Below the pieces are notes generated by a model that ran no database searches, was not told where the DNA came from, and saw only the letters and a program-made list of their open reading frames with translations. DNA of 64,000 bases from Anaerolineae bacterium (lineage in GTDB: Bacteria; Chloroflexota; Anaerolineae; Anaerolineales; UBA11579): the NCBI GenBank assembly GCA_004297445.1, contig SCUK01000014.1:1-64000 (forward strand), given 5' to 3'. Shown here piece after piece: positions 1 to 8,745 of the stretch. Made by a program: the position numbers and the translations under genes. Numbering within the stretch: position 1 is the first letter of the stretch; each line of letters starts with the position of its first letter.

Positions 1-1
1 C

Positions 2-118
2 CTCAAACGCAGATATCGCCTTTCACCAGCTCAACTTCGAGAAATCATCCAGGCGGTCCTGTCCATCTTCTTGGCCCTGATCTTTGGCAATCCTGTCCGA
101 TCTTTTGTCCGAACCTGA
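2..118 (+). CDS. C-terminal tail of an unrecognised protein (5' truncated by window edge)
   Basis: An open frame enters from the left edge and runs 38 codons to TGA at 116-118. The visible residues include a basic start (LKRRYRLSPAQLRE) and a hydrophobic stretch (AVLSIFLALIFGNP), compatible with a C-terminal membrane or membrane-associated segment. The frame stops just before the promoter of the ileS leader, which is where a preceding gene would be expected to end. The family cannot be told from so short a piece, and it could be a chance open frame. Confidence 0.4.
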   Translation, partial: LKRRYRLSPAQLREIIQAVLSIFLALIFGNPVRSFVRT

Positions 119-129
119 GACAGACTTGA

Positions 130-158
130 TTGACCTCGCAGATCAGATGTGGCATAAT
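130..158 (+). promoter_or_regulatory. Sigma-70-type promoter of the ileS T-box leader
   Basis: TTGACC (130-135) and CATAAT (153-158) are separated by exactly 17 bases. This places transcription start near 165, just before the T-box leader. The match is seen in the sequence; activity is inferred. Confidence 0.7.
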
Positions 159-164
159 TGCGGA

Positions 165-454
165 AATCCATATACAAAGACGACGATGGAAACGAGTAGA
201 CTGGTCTGGTCCTGCCAAGCGAACCCGGGATGGTGAGAGCCGGGTGGGGACAGCGGGCTGAAAATCCTTCCGGAGTTGCGACCTGAAAGGCGAAACGCCA
301 AGTAGGAGAGCCGGGGTTCGTGCCTCGTTAACCAACACGCAGCAATAAGGCGAAAGCCCGTTGCTGGCCGAGCGCCCGCCCTATGGCGGGAATCCGGGTG
401 GTACCGCGGGAAACGAATTCGACTCCCGTCCCTGAATTGGGACGGGAGTTTTCT
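165..454 (+). promoter_or_regulatory. T-box riboswitch (isoleucine) controlling ileS
   Basis: The leader carries the ordered elements of a T-box. An AGTA (loop-E-like) element lies near 193, and a GATGGTGAGAGCC distal stem I arm near 231-243. The stem I 3' side CTGAAA-ATC-CTTCCGGAG carries specifier codon ATC at 264-266. The T-box core GGTGGTACCGCGG lies at 397-409, followed by a terminator at 422-454. The specifier reads isoleucine, which matches the downstream gene. By family knowledge, uncharged tRNA-Ile pairs with the specifier and with the T-box bulge and favours antitermination. The helices were not folded computationally. Confidence 0.9.
422..454 (+). terminator. Regulated terminator of the ileS T-box
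   Basis: An 11-base inverted repeat ACTCCCGTCCC (422-432) and GGGACGGGAGT (439-449) with loop TGAATT is followed by TTTTCT. It begins 11 bases after the T-box core, so it is the alternative structure to the antiterminator. Confidence 0.9.
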
Positions 455-499
455 GTTTGCGGCCAACCCGTCCTGCAAATCCGGCTGCCAGGAGTGAGA

Positions 500-3400
500 A
501 TGTTCAAACCGGTTGCGTCCAACTTGAATCCAACGTCGATGGAAGAAGCGATCCTGAAATTCTGGAAGGACCGCGAAATCTTCGCCAAGACAACTGAACT
601 GCGCGCCGGCGGGCCGAATTACGTTTTCTATGAAGGGCCGCCGACGGCGAACGGCAAACCGGGCGTGCACCATGGACTGGCTCGGGCTTTTAAGGACCTG
701 TTCCCACGCTACCAGGTGATGCGCGGCAAGAACGTGGTGCGCCGCGGTGGTTGGGATACACACGGCCTGCCGGTTGAGATCGAAGTTGAAAAGAGACTCG
801 GCTTTACCAATAAGCAGCAAATCGAAGAATACGGAATCGCCGAATTCAACGAACTGTGCCGCCAGTCGGCATTTGAGTACATCCAGGAGTGGGAGCGGTT
901 CACCGACCGCCTGGGTTTCTGGGTGGATTTTAAGACGGCGTATGTCACCTATACGAATGACTACATCGAGTCGGTGTGGAGCATCCTGAAATCGTTCTGG
1001 GACAAAGACCTGCTGTATCAGGGCTACAAGGTGGTGCCTTACTGCCCGCGCTGCGGTACTCCGCTTTCCGACCATGAAGTCGCGCTGGGCTACGATGAGG
1101 CTGTCGACCCATCAGTTTTCGTGCGCTTCCCACTGGTTGACGATGACTCGGCACTGCTGGTCTGGACGACAACGCCCTGGACGCTGCCGGGCAACGTGGC
1201 CGTAGCGGCGCATCCCAGCGAAACCTATGTTGTAGTGGAGTCCGTGAACGGGGGCGGGAACTCCGAGAAGCTGGTGATGGCGAAAGCGCTATTGGACAAG
1301 GTTTTTGGCGACCGCTCTTTTACGATCCTGCGCGAGCTGAGCGGAAAAGAATTGCAGGGCAAGAAATACAAACCCTTGTTTACCTTCCTGCCAACGGACA
1401 AGGAGGCGCACTACGTTGTTCTGCAGGATTTTGTGAGCATGGAGGACGGCACGGGGCTGGTGCATATGGCGCCGGCGTTTGGCGGTGAAGACATGCAAGC
1501 GGCGATTGAGTTTGACCTGCCCATCCTGATGACAGTGCAGGATGACGGTACTTTTGTGAAAGAGGTGCGGCCATGGAGCGGCGTGTTCGTCAAAGACGCG
1601 GACCCGCTCATCATCCAGGATCTCGAGAACCGCGGGCTGCTGTTTAAGTCTGAAACCTATACGCACACCTATCCGTTCTGCTGGCGATGCAGTACGCCCC
1701 TGTTGTATTACGCACGGTCATCGTGGTTCATCCGTACAACGCAATTTAAGGACCGGTTGGTTGGGCTAAATCGTGAAATCAATTGGGTTCCCGACCATAT
1801 GCAGGAAGGCCGTTTTGGCAACTGGCTGGAAAACAACATCGACTGGTCGCTGGGCCGCGAACGCTATTGGGGTACCCCGTTGCCGGTCTGGGAGTGCGGA
1901 GAGTGCCACCACCAGACCGCGGTCGGGTCGGTGAAGGAGCTGGAGGCGCTCTCCGGGCAGGAATTGGCCGGGTTGGACCTGCATCGACCCCACGTGGACA
2001 ATGTGCATGGCAAGTGCCCGGAATGCGGCGGGATGATGCAGCGCGTGCCGGAGCTCATTGATGTGTGGTTTGACTCCGGGGCGATGCCCTATGCGCAGTG
2101 GCACTACCCGTTTGAAAACCAGAAGGTCTTTGAAGACCAGTTCCCGGCGGACTACATCTGCGAGGCGGTGGACCAGACGCGCGGCTGGTTTTATTCGCTG
2201 CATGCCATCAGCACCTTGTTGATGGATTCGGTGTCTTACAAGAATGTCATCTGCCTGGGGCATATCCTGGATACCGAGGGTCAGAAGATGTCCAAGTCCA
2301 AAGGCAATATCGTGGACCCGTGGGATGTCTTCCAAAGCCAGGGAGCAGACGCGTTCCGATGGTATCTGTACACGGCCAGCCCGCCGGGCAACGCGCGGCG
2401 CTTCTCGGTGGAACTGGTGGGCGAGGTCGTCAAGAATTTCACACTGACGCTGTGGAACGTGTATTCGTTCTTCATCACTTATGCCAGCCTTGACGAGTGG
2501 ACTCCGCAGGCCGGAGCGAGCGTGGAATACAGTTCGCTGGACAAATGGATGCGCTCGTCGTTGCACACGCTGGTGCGGGATGTAACCGCGGCGCTGGAGG
2601 CCTATGATGTGCCGGGAGCCACGCGACCCATCCAGAATTTCGTTGAGGACCTGTCCAAATGGTATCTGCGGCGCTCACGGCGGCGATACTGGCGCAGCGA
2701 GGCGGACGCCGACAAGCTGGCGGCTTATGCCACGCTGTATGAGGTCCTGGTGACACTTTCTAAACTTCTGGCGCCAACGATGCCTTTCTTGGCGGAAGAA
2801 CTGTACCAGAACCTGGTGCGGCCGGTGGATGGCGGCGCGCCAGAATCGGTGCATATGGCTGACTGGCCGGAGGCTGACCTGGCGGCGATCGATGAGACGC
2901 TGAACCGCGAGATGGCGCTGGTGATGAAACTGGCGTCACTGGGGCACGCGGCGCGCAACGCTGCGGCCATCAAGGTGCGGCAGCCGCTGGCGGAAGTGGC
3001 GTTCAGCGTGGGACAGGCGCATGAAGCGGAAGCGGTGACCAAACACGCTGACCTGCTGGCGGATGAGTTGAATGTGAAGGCGGTGCGAGCGCTGGGTTCG
3101 GCAGGAGAAGCCGTGACCTATACTCTGAACCCCCTGCCAAGACAACTGGGACAGCGATTCCAGAGCCGATTCCCGGACGTGCGGAAGGCGCTGCTGGCGC
3201 TGGAGCCGAACGCGGCGGCGGCCTTGCTGATGAGCGGTCAGGCGGTGAGTATCGAACTGGATGGCGACCCGGTGGCCATTCAGCCGGGCGAAGTGGAAGT
3301 ACGTGCGGATGCGAAGACCGGATTGGCGCTTGCGCAGGACGGCGCGTATCTGGCGGCGCTGGCCACGGAACTGACGGAGGAACTGGTAAAGGAAGGCCTG

Positions 3401-3652
3401 GCGCGCGATTTTGTGCGTAACATCCAGGAACTGCGCAAGACGGGCGGGTTGGATATCACCGATCGCATCGTGGTGTATTGCCGGGCTTCCGAGAAGTTGG
3501 CAGCGGCGCTGGAGGCCCATAGGGAATACATCATGGGTGAAGTGCTGGCGCGCGAACTGCTGGCCGATGCGGTGCCCAAAGATGCCATCCGGCCGGAGAC
3601 CCCGTTTGATTTTGATGGCGAGACGGCGGACGTGGGATTGGTAAGGGCTTAG
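500..3652 (+). CDS. ileS: Isoleucyl-tRNA synthetase
   Basis: Charges tRNA-Ile in the cytoplasm. The 1050-residue length and layout fit the long, eukaryote-like (type 2) IleRS. The HIGH-type signature is GVHHGL at about 55-60 and KMSKS is at 596-600. Cysteine pairs that may bind zinc are seen near 182-185 (CPRC), 394 (CWRC) and 466/506 (CGEC, CPEC). The editing domain lies between the signatures, followed by a long C-terminal anticodon and accessory region. An upstream in-frame ATG at 383 overlaps the T-box core and terminator, so the start at 500 was chosen; it has AGGAG at 490-494. Expression should be controlled by the Ile T-box. Type 2 enzymes are often less sensitive to mupirocin, a family trait not tested here. 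Confidence 0.97.
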   Translation: MFKPVASNLNPTSMEEAILKFWKDREIFAKTTELRAGGPNYVFYEGPPTANGKPGVHHGLARAFKDLFPRYQVMRGKNVVRRGGWDTHGLPVEIEVEKRLGFTNKQQIEEYGIAEFNELCRQSAFEYIQEWERFTDRLGFWVDFKTAYVTYTNDYIESVWSILKSFWDKDLLYQGYKVVPYCPRCGTPLSDHEVALGYDEAVDPSVFVRFPLVDDDSALLVWTTTPWTLPGNVAVAAHPSETYVVVESVNGGGNSEKLVMAKALLDKVFGDRSFTILRELSGKELQGKKYKPLFTFLPTDKEAHYVVLQDFVSMEDGTGLVHMAPAFGGEDMQAAIEFDLPILMTVQDDGTFVKEVRPWSGVFVKDADPLIIQDLENRGLLFKSETYTHTYPFCWRCSTPLLYYARSSWFIRTTQFKDRLVGLNREINWVPDHMQEGRFGNWLENNIDWSLGRERYWGTPLPVWECGECHHQTAVGSVKELEALSGQELAGLDLHRPHVDNVHGKCPECGGMMQRVPELIDVWFDSGAMPYAQWHYPFENQKVFEDQFPADYICEAVDQTRGWFYSLHAISTLLMDSVSYKNVICLGHILDTEGQKMSKSKGNIVDPWDVFQSQGADAFRWYLYTASPPGNARRFSVELVGEVVKNFTLTLWNVYSFFITYASLDEWTPQAGASVEYSSLDKWMRSSLHTLVRDVTAALEAYDVPGATRPIQNFVEDLSKWYLRRSRRRYWRSEADADKLAAYATLYEVLVTLSKLLAPTMPFLAEELYQNLVRPVDGGAPESVHMADWPEADLAAIDETLNREMALVMKLASLGHAARNAAAIKVRQPLAEVAFSVGQAHEAEAVTKHADLLADELNVKAVRALGSAGEAVTYTLNPLPRQLGQRFQSRFPDVRKALLALEPNAAAALLMSGQAVSIELDGDPVAIQPGEVEVRADAKTGLALAQDGAYLAALATELTEELVKEGLARDFVRNIQELRKTGGLDITDRIVVYCRASEKLAAALEAHREYIMGEVLARELLADAVPKDAIRPETPFDFDGETADVGLVRA

Positions 3653-3678
3653 AGGGGAGCCGAGCAAGACAGCATATA

Positions 3679-3710
3679 AAACGAGCCGGTTCATCAGAAC
3701 CGGCTCGTTT
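3679..3710. terminator. Bidirectional terminator between ileS and the minus-strand repeat protein gene
   Basis: A perfect 14-base inverted repeat AAACGAGCCGGTTC / GAACCGGCTCGTTT encloses the loop ATCA. T-rich or A-rich flanks allow termination in both directions. It sits between the convergent gene ends at 3652 and 3725. Confidence 0.9.
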
Positions 3711-3724
3711 GTTAGAAACATCTG

Positions 3725-4501
3725 TTACGGGTGGTCGTTGTTCCAGAACCAGTTGAAGGCGTAGTACCCGGTTGAGGGGCTGTCCATCCGGATGGCGATG
3801 CGACTGAGGTCTTTGAGGCCGGCGGGGATGGTGAAGGTGGCTGTGAACGCGCCGGTGGCATCGGTGTCGAAGGATGAGTCGACGACCGTGCCGCCAATGG
3901 CCAGCGTGCCATAATTGCCCATGCGCACGGTGAAGGTGTCGTTCTTGGTGAAGTTGACACCCTTTATGGTTACTGAATTGTTGCGGTCAACCGCCGTAAT
4001 TGTGAATGACGGGAACCCGGAGGCCGGAAGATTGGGATTGGGAGTTTTGGTCGGGGCTGGGGTGGCTGTGGGACCGCCTGGAGTCGCGGTTGGGCCGGGC
4101 GTGGCGGATGGACCAGGTGTGGCCGTGGCGGCTACGGCCGACGTGTTGTTCCAGAACCAATTGTAGGCGTAATAGCCGCTGGTGGGACTTTCCAGCCGGA
4201 TGGCAATGCGCTGCTGACCCTTGAGGCCCGCCGGAATGTTGTAAGTGGCGGTGAATGACCCGCCGCTGCCGGAGGCCTGGGTGGTGACCAGCGTACCGCC
4301 CACGCCGAGCGTGCCATACAAACCCATGCGAACATTGAAGGTGTCATTCTTGGGGAAGTTGGAGGTCTGAATCGTGACGGTTGAATCGGTGACGACGGCG
4401 GTGATGCTGAATGTGGGGATGGCGGCCGCTTGTGAAGCGGAGACGGTCATGGGAGCCAGAATCAAGACTGCCAGGACGGCCAGGGCAAGAAAACGTTTCA
4501 T
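3725..4501 (-). CDS. Secreted protein with two Ig-like repeats
   Basis: A 258-residue protein of unrecognised family. It starts with a clear signal peptide (MKRFLALAVLAVLILAP...SQAAA). Two homologous repeats of about 90 residues follow, each with the pattern SFTITAV-D-VTI-F-KNDTFNVRMG-YGTL-GGT and ending in YYAYNWFWNN or YYAFNWFWNN. They are joined by a Thr/Pro-rich linker (TATPGPSATPGPTATPG), typical of surface or extracellular proteins. The start is preceded by GGAGGAA, and a TTGATT-N17-TATAGT promoter lies upstream. It is a paralogue of the next minus-strand gene, with which it shares the repeat. A role in surface structure or binding is only a guess. Confidence 0.85.
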   Translation of the reverse strand: MKRFLALAVLAVLILAPMTVSASQAAAIPTFSITAVVTDSTVTIQTSNFPKNDTFNVRMGLYGTLGVGGTLVTTQASGSGGSFTATYNIPAGLKGQQRIAIRLESPTSGYYAYNWFWNNTSAVAATATPGPSATPGPTATPGGPTATPAPTKTPNPNLPASGFPSFTITAVDRNNSVTIKGVNFTKNDTFTVRMGNYGTLAIGGTVVDSSFDTDATGAFTATFTIPAGLKDLSRIAIRMDSPSTGYYAFNWFWNNDHP

Positions 4502-4548
4502 TGTATTCCTCCACTGTGACGCGGACTCATCACAGGATTTGCACTTAA

Positions 4549-4577
4549 ACTATAACGCTGAGACTGAGACGAATCAA
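4549..4577 (-). promoter_or_regulatory. Promoter of the two-repeat secreted protein
   Basis: On the minus strand TTGATT (4577-4572) and TATAGT (4554-4549) are 17 bases apart. The leader to the start at 4501 is about 40 bases. It holds a CTGTGA/TCACAG inverted repeat (4514-4519 with 4530-4535) next to the GGAGG site. Confidence 0.65.
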
Positions 4578-4712
4578 GTTCCAATTCAGTTCCGCGCATG
4601 TCAGATTCAGGACAAAACAGACAGGTATTCCGGCGTTAATCTTGCACACGGGAATCGCCCTTGCGGATATGGGTATGGCGGCAAGGTTTGATTCGGAGAC
4701 ACTATCAGAAAC

Positions 4713-4737
4713 AAAAAAGAACGGCGATTAGCCGTTC
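4713..4737 (-). terminator. Rho-independent terminator of the four-repeat secreted protein
   Basis: On the minus strand GAACGGC, loop TAATC and GCCGTTC are followed by TTTTTT. The site lies about 30 bases past the stop codon at 4767. The stem occupies 4719-4737 and the U tract 4713-4718. The remaining bases 4578-4712 show no gene or clear signal. Confidence 0.9.
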
Positions 4738-4766
4738 CTTTTTTTGAGAGTAAAGGGGTTGGGTCG

Positions 4767-6230
4767 CTAGCGATTATAGAAGAAGTTGAAGGCGTAGTAG
4801 TCGGCGTTCTGACTCTCCAGCCGGATAGCGATCATGTCCAGCCCTCGGAGCGATTCGGGGATGTCAAATGTGGCTGAAAAAGCGCTCTGGTCACCGGTTT
4901 CGATGGTGCCGACGATGAAACCGCCCACACCTTCGCTGCCATAGAGGCCCAAGCGGACGGTGTAAATGTCATCCTTGGTGAAGTTCACTCCGGTAATGGA
5001 GACTTTTGAGTCCACGACCACTGAAACAATCTCAAATGATGGGTAGGTGCCGGCTGGAAGAACCCAGTTGGGGTTTGTGGTGGATGTGCCACCGGTGACG
5101 GCGTTGTAACCGTCTTCATTGGCGAAATAGTCGTAGGCATAATGGCCGCTGGAGGTGCTCTGCAGGCGAATCGAGATGAGGGCCTCGCCCTGTAACTGAG
5201 CGGGAATGGGATAGGTGACAATGAATGAGCCGCCTTCGCCAGTGGTCTGGGTGCCGACGACGAACCCGCCGATGCCCTGTGTTCCGATTGGGCCCATGGT
5301 GACGAGGAACTCCTTCTCTGGCGCCATGTTGAACAGTTGCAAGGTCACTTCGGTGTCCTTGACCACGTTCAGCACCTTGGTGCTGGGCGCGCCGGTCTTG
5401 GGTTCCTTGGATTGCGCGGCAAGGTCAAAGTAGGTGGTGGTGTACTGACCATGCGGCGTGATGACCTTCCAGTCCTTTTCTATTGTGACCGCGGTCGTGC
5501 CGCTGTTGCCGTTGTGGGTATTGATCATGCGAATCATGATTTCGTCTTCATCCCAGAGCCCGGTCGGCATGGGGAAGGTAAGACGGAATTCGCGCGGATA
5601 GGAATCGTCCAGAAGTCCGACAGGAAGGGCTTCGAATGTGGAGTCGTTGGCTCCGGCGACGATGCGATATTTATCGAGCCCGTCGTAATTGGATACTTTA
5701 AGAGTTACCTGAGTTACGCTGCCCGAGACGTCCACATTGCTGACCCAGAAACTTGGCCCCTGAAAGATGTTGACCGACGAGCCGGCATCCTGAGCGGAGG
5801 ATTGGGCCACCGGCGAAAGGGTAAAGAGCTTATTGGTGTTCCAGCCAGTTTCGTTGGCAAAGATGTCGTAGCCGCGGCTGCCATCTTCGCGACTGACGAC
5901 CTGAATGGTCAGAAGGTTCTGGCCGTGCAGGCGAGCGGGAATCTTGAATGTCTTGCGGAATTCTGCGCCGTCGTTACCAGTGAGTTCGCCGACGCCAATG
6001 GGCTCAAAGAGGTCGCCGATACGGCCCATCTGGACCTCATAGCGCTCGTCTCCTTTGGGGTAGCCAGTGATTTGGAGGACGATCGAGTCGTCACGAACGA
6101 CATCGTGTACCCAGAAGGTCGGACCCCCAGGGACCGTGACGGAATAGGAGGGCGCAATGGCGGGCGCAGCGAACGCGTTGGCCGGGAAGGCCAGCGCCAG
6201 AACGAACAGGAGGATGAACACTCGCTTCAT
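4767..6230 (-). CDS. Secreted protein with four Ig-like repeats
   Basis: A 487-residue paralogue of the 3725-4501 gene. The signal peptide MKRVFILLFVLALAFPANAFA precedes four repeats. Repeat ends read SRGYDIFANE, a diverged one near NTHNGNSGTTAV, SSGHYAYDYFANE, and a terminal NADYYAFNFFYN. The conserved core of each contains a V-F(N)-K-D-x-V-MG-GxxGxGG pattern, an IPAxLxG turn and IxIRLxS. An upstream in-frame start at 6290 would place 20 residues before the signal peptide. The start at 6230 has AGGAG (6239-6243) and a normal signal peptide, so it was chosen. The protein is probably exported or surface exposed; its ligand is unknown. Confidence 0.87.
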   Translation of the reverse strand: MKRVFILLFVLALAFPANAFAAPAIAPSYSVTVPGGPTFWVHDVVRDDSIVLQITGYPKGDERYEVQMGRIGDLFEPIGVGELTGNDGAEFRKTFKIPARLHGQNLLTIQVVSREDGSRGYDIFANETGWNTNKLFTLSPVAQSSAQDAGSSVNIFQGPSFWVSNVDVSGSVTQVTLKVSNYDGLDKYRIVAGANDSTFEALPVGLLDDSYPREFRLTFPMPTGLWDEDEIMIRMINTHNGNSGTTAVTIEKDWKVITPHGQYTTTYFDLAAQSKEPKTGAPSTKVLNVVKDTEVTLQLFNMAPEKEFLVTMGPIGTQGIGGFVVGTQTTGEGGSFIVTYPIPAQLQGEALISIRLQSTSSGHYAYDYFANEDGYNAVTGGTSTTNPNWVLPAGTYPSFEIVSVVVDSKVSITGVNFTKDDIYTVRLGLYGSEGVGGFIVGTIETGDQSAFSATFDIPESLRGLDMIAIRLESQNADYYAFNFFYNR

Positions 6231-6246
6231 TTCAATGACTCCTTGT

Positions 6247-6270
6247 GGCAGGCGACACGGGTCGCCTGCC
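6247..6270 (-). other. Perfect hairpin in the 5' UTR of the four-repeat protein
   Basis: GGCAGGCGAC and GTCGCCTGCC form a perfect 10-base stem with loop ACGG. The hairpin lies between the minus-strand promoter (6289-6317) and the AGGAG ribosome site (6239-6243). It has no T tract, so it is more likely an mRNA-stabilising or regulatory hairpin than a terminator. Confidence 0.6.
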
Positions 6271-6288
6271 GGGCAAACGTCGAGATTC

Positions 6289-6317
6289 ACTATACATCAG
6301 AACCCCGGCACGGGCAA
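6289..6317 (-). promoter_or_regulatory. Promoter of the four-repeat secreted protein
   Basis: Minus-strand TTGCCC (6317-6312) and TATAGT (6294-6289) are spaced 17 bases apart, giving a leader of about 50 bases that contains the hairpin at 6247-6270. Confidence 0.7.
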
Positions 6318-6399
6318 ACGCAGGGCTGAACAGATTTGTTCGGAGCATTCTGTCCGGACTCGTAGCAAGGAACGTGCCAGAGGCTTGAGGCATTACGGG

Positions 6400-6405
6400 T
6401 AAAAT
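6400..6405 (+). promoter_or_regulatory. -10 element just upstream of alr (leaderless start)
   Basis: TAAAAT ends 8 bases before the ATG of alr at 6414, and no Shine-Dalgarno sequence is present. No good -35 is visible. The distance predicts a transcript that begins at or next to the start codon. Confidence 0.45.
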
Positions 6406-6413
6406 CTGCGGAT

Positions 6414-7571
6414 ATGGACGCACCCAATCATCCCACCATAACAACCAAGGGCGTATTGCGCCCCACGCTGGTGACGGTGAATCTTGAACGGTTAACCCAG
6501 AACTATCGCGCCATCCAGCAGCATGTGGGCAACAGCCGGGTGATGCCGGTGCTGAAAGCGAATGCGTATGGGCACGGGTTGGTGGAAGTGGCACGTCATA
6601 TGGCTGGGCTGGGCGCGCCGATGCTGGGGGTAGCGTTTCTGGAAGAAGGAATCCTGCTGCGTGAACATGGAATCCAGATGCCTATCCTGGTGATGGGCGG
6701 AATTTTGGGCGATCAGATCCCGCTGTTCCTCGAGCATGACCTGGGATTGGCGGCGTCCTCCGTGGAGAAACTGGCACAGGTGGACCAGGCGGCTGAGGCG
6801 CGCGGCGTGCGGGCGCGAGTGCACTTGAAAATTGATACTGGCATGGAGCGCATCGGCGTGCATTACTACAGCGCTGAAGCCTTGTTTGAAGCGTCTCTTG
6901 CCTGCAAACACACCGATATCGAAGGCGTGTTCTCGCATTTTGCAAACGCGGATGCGGCTGACCTGAGTTCTGCCAGACTGCAAATCGAGCGTTTCGAAGA
7001 AGCGTTGCGATTCTATGAGCGGCGGAGCTTGCCGACGCCAATGCGGCATATGGCGAATTCCGGCGCCGTGCTGCAATTGCCGGAAAGTCATTATGAACTG
7101 GTGCGGCCGGGAATCCTGTTGTATGGGGTTTACCCGTCGAATGAAGTGAAACGAACTATCGAGGTCAAACCGGCGTTGAGGTGGACGTCTCGGGTGGTGT
7201 ATTTCAAAGTGGTCAAACCGGGGCATCCGGTGAGTTACGGTTCGACGTGGGAATCTGACCATCTGGTGCGAATGGTGACCATTCCGGTGGGCTATGGGGA
7301 CGGCTATTTTCGAGCGATGTCCAATCGGGCGGAAGTGCTGCTTGGCGGAAAGCGCTATCCGGTGGTGGGACGAATCTGCATGGACCAATTCATGGTGAAT
7401 ATCGAATGGGATTCGGCCTACAACGGAGATGAGGTGGTACTGGTTGGCGAAAGCGGAGATATGCGAATCACGGTGGAAGACCTGGCGAATTGGGCGGACA
7501 CCATTCCTTACGAAATCCTGACAAACATCAATACAAGGGTGCCGCGCGTGTACGTGCGCAGCGGCGAATAG
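6414..7571 (+). CDS. alr: Alanine racemase
   Basis: PLP enzyme that makes D-alanine for peptidoglycan from L-alanine, in the cytoplasm. The 385-residue length is normal. The PLP-binding Lys is K48 in VLKANAYGHG and the catalytic Tyr is near 275 in VSYGSTW. MERIGVH and the GRICMDQFMV motif of the C-terminal beta domain are present. A -10 box lies 8 bases upstream and no ribosome site is seen. The next gene starts 18 bases after its stop, so alr heads the long plus-strand gene string. Confidence 0.96.
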   Translation: MDAPNHPTITTKGVLRPTLVTVNLERLTQNYRAIQQHVGNSRVMPVLKANAYGHGLVEVARHMAGLGAPMLGVAFLEEGILLREHGIQMPILVMGGILGDQIPLFLEHDLGLAASSVEKLAQVDQAAEARGVRARVHLKIDTGMERIGVHYYSAEALFEASLACKHTDIEGVFSHFANADAADLSSARLQIERFEEALRFYERRSLPTPMRHMANSGAVLQLPESHYELVRPGILLYGVYPSNEVKRTIEVKPALRWTSRVVYFKVVKPGHPVSYGSTWESDHLVRMVTIPVGYGDGYFRAMSNRAEVLLGGKRYPVVGRICMDQFMVNIEWDSAYNGDEVVLVGESGDMRITVEDLANWADTIPYEILTNINTRVPRVYVRSGE

Positions 7572-7589
7572 CGACTCAGAATCTACCCC

Positions 7590-8741
7590 ATGACGAATCA
7601 AGTTGAATACGGGAATGAAGCGAGCGCGTTGGGCGCGCTGCGCCTGCGCTGGCTGGCGCTAGCCGTTACTGGCGCCGGGCTCGTTGTTATCGGAACGTAC
7701 GGGCTGAAACGAATCGAATCGTTTTGGTATGCGGCTCAGTGGGGGGTTCAGGCCGCACTGGTATTGGGCTGGGAGTGCTGGACGGTGTGGGGGCTACTGG
7801 GTGAAAACCGACGAGCGGGAGAAGAGCGGCTGCTGTCCAGCCTTGGCGCGGGCAACATCCTCTCGCTGGCGCGTGGCGTAATTATCGCTTTGCTGGCGGG
7901 ATTTCTGTTTCTGCCGCGGCCGGAAGGCGGTTGGGCGTGGTTGCCTGCGACGCTGTACATCCTTTCCGACTTCACTGATTTTTTTGACGGGTACGCGGCG
8001 CGCAAGTCCAACCATGTGACGCGGCTGGGCGAAAAACTGGATATGAACCACGATTCCATCGGGGTGCTGACGGCCACGTTGCTGGCGTTTCAGTATGGCG
8101 TTGCTCCGTGGTGGTACGCCATCTTCGGATTTGCGCGCTATTTCTTCGTATTTGGGTTATGGCAGAGGCGGCGGCGCGGTCTGCCGGTATTTGACCTGCC
8201 ACCTAACCCGGCGCGGCGCGTCTTTGCGGCGTTGCAGATGGGCCTGGTTACCGGGCTGTTGTTCCCGATTTTCGAGCCGCCTGCCACAACTGTGGCGGCA
8301 ACGGCGTTCATGCTGCCTTTCCTCACCGGGTTTGTTTACGACTGGCTGCACGTGAGTGGTCGAATGGGGCAAGGGGATTCTGCAAGTAGTGAGCCATGGG
8401 CGCGGTTGTGGAAACGGATGCGCGATGACATGCCGGTGGTGGTTCGGCTGGGTTTGAGCGCAGGCTTGCTGGCCCTGACGGTTCCAGCCGCGAGCCGATT
8501 GCAGGCACCTTGGGGAATTCTGGAATTCATTTGCATGGCGGCGATATTCATGGGATGGATGGCGCGGGTCTTTTCAGTAACGGGATTGTTGCTGCTGGGC
8601 TGGCGGTTCTCCCTTTTTGAGCCGACTGCCCTGATGTGGGCGTTGCTCCTGGGCTACACGGCCATCATCTTTCTTGGGCCGGGACGCCGGGCGCTTTGGG
8701 GGCCAGAGGAATGGTTCGTGCGCAATCGGGCCGGGGAATAG
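7590..8741 (+). CDS. CDP-alcohol phosphatidyltransferase family membrane protein
   Basis: A 383-residue polytopic membrane protein. The diagnostic motif D-x2-D-G-x2-A-R-x8-G-x3-D-x3-D is complete (DFFDGYAAR...GEKLDMNHD, about residues 130-153), so it should transfer a phospho-head group from a CDP-linked donor to an alcohol. The protein is longer than simple PgsA-type enzymes, with an extra C-terminal half of about five membrane segments of unknown role. It lies 18 bases after alr and 4 bases before a flippase-like gene, next to ribA and the PTPS-like cluster. The substrate is unknown; pairing with a flippase-like gene suggests a lipid or lipid-linked product. Confidence 0.85.
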   Translation: MTNQVEYGNEASALGALRLRWLALAVTGAGLVVIGTYGLKRIESFWYAAQWGVQAALVLGWECWTVWGLLGENRRAGEERLLSSLGAGNILSLARGVIIALLAGFLFLPRPEGGWAWLPATLYILSDFTDFFDGYAARKSNHVTRLGEKLDMNHDSIGVLTATLLAFQYGVAPWWYAIFGFARYFFVFGLWQRRRRGLPVFDLPPNPARRVFAALQMGLVTGLLFPIFEPPATTVAATAFMLPFLTGFVYDWLHVSGRMGQGDSASSEPWARLWKRMRDDMPVVVRLGLSAGLLALTVPAASRLQAPWGILEFICMAAIFMGWMARVFSVTGLLLLGWRFSLFEPTALMWALLLGYTAIIFLGPGRRALWGPEEWFVRNRAGE

Positions 8742-8745
8742 ATTT

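Noticed and set aside
143-1075. Long open frame on the minus strand over the T-box and ileS start
   Set aside because: It is antisense to the conserved T-box and ileS, has no recognisable domain, and its composition looks like a mirror of the coding strand.
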